This document shows, piece after piece, positions 63,950 through 64,000 of a DNA stretch of 64,000 nt. This DNA comes from Methylophilus aquaticus. Lineage in GTDB: Bacteria; Pseudomonadota; Gammaproteobacteria; Burkholderiales; Methylophilaceae. Under the pieces are notes generated by a model. That model saw nothing but the letters and a program-made list of their open reading frames with translations, did no database searches and was not told the DNA's origin. The stretch's first letter is position 1, and each line of letters opens with the position of its first letter. The stretch spans positions 27,893 to 91,892 of the forward strand of contig NZ_JAVCAP010000013.1 of the NCBI RefSeq assembly GCF_030769565.1, given 5' to 3'. Both the position numbers and the translations under genes were made by a program.

Positions 63950-64000
63950 TTAAGCTGCCTTGGGTGTTGCGGGCAGGTGTTTAAAGTAAAACTCATCCGG
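63950..64000 (-). CDS. C-terminus of a leftward gene cut by the window edge
   Basis: On the minus strand the frame is open from the edge to a TAA at 63950-63952, reading PDEFYFKHLPATPKAA. The length is too short to identify a family, and a chance frame is possible. It lies just past the convergent hxlR gene. Confidence 0.35.
   Translation of the reverse strand, partial: PDEFYFKHLPATPKAA

Noticed and set aside
63790..63996. A 68-codon minus-strand frame overlapping hxlR
   Set aside because: It overlaps the clear HxlR coding sequence and has no family features.

Overview
The window looks like a chromosomal segment of a Gram-negative betaproteobacterial methylotroph, most likely a member of the Methylophilaceae. 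The reasons are a PQQ alcohol dehydrogenase of the lanthanide XoxF type with its xoxJ and xoxG partners, an mxaRSACKL maturation cluster, an NAD-dependent Mo formate dehydrogenase operon with molybdenum cofactor genes beside it, a DUF3579 gene, and the rsmI-yraN-dolP and dcw gene orders. I cannot assign a genus from the sequence alone.

Region by region: 1-8.6 kb is the first part of the division and cell wall (dcw) cluster, read leftward: mraZ-rsmH-ftsL-ftsI-murE-murF-mraY-murD (murD cut by the window edge). A promoter and three 10-bp MraZ operator repeats lie in front of mraZ. From 8.8 to 18.2 kb come housekeeping genes: a membrane-anchored glutaredoxin, RNase P RNA, ung, pyrC, rsmI, yraN, dolP, a DUF3579 gene, a TlpA-like protein, trxA, rho, rpmE and an ArnT-like glycosyltransferase. 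From 18.2 to 27.4 kb is the formate oxidation block: fdsGBA-fdhD-fdsD leftward, divergent from moaA-mobA-moeA, which make its Mo cofactor. From 27.4 to 33 kb are tonB, an orphan histidine kinase, a peroxiredoxin, a PhoH/PIN protein and lplT.

From 33 to 39 kb is the methanol block: ndh, two paralogous XoxG-type cytochromes (one soluble, one a lipoprotein), xoxJ and xoxF, all leftward. Several terminators separate them, and there is a well-formed xoxF promoter with an 11-bp direct repeat upstream. XoxF feeds electrons to cytochrome c; its product formaldehyde is oxidised to formate, which Fds oxidises to CO2 and NADH, and Ndh returns NADH electrons to quinone. From 39 to 50 kb are pip, a YihY-cyclic nucleotide-binding fusion, a TPR/2OG-oxygenase, a probably broken yfiR beside a yfiN-like cyclase, a FadL porin and a large sensor GGDEF-EAL protein.

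From 50 to 51.9 kb is a decayed region holding two inverted copies of a small mobile element (141 and 181 bp) with 25-bp terminal inverted repeats and 4-bp target duplications; between them lies a dead gene for an exported protein. From 51.9 to 58.7 kb a TetR regulator and an unrecognised membrane protein are divergent from mxaRSACKL. No mxaFJGI structural genes lie next to this cluster, and a palindrome sits at the mxaR promoter. The right end carries an outer-membrane barrel protein, a porin with a Pho-box-like site, a REC-EAL phosphodiesterase, a SnoaL-like protein and a divergent HxlR regulator.
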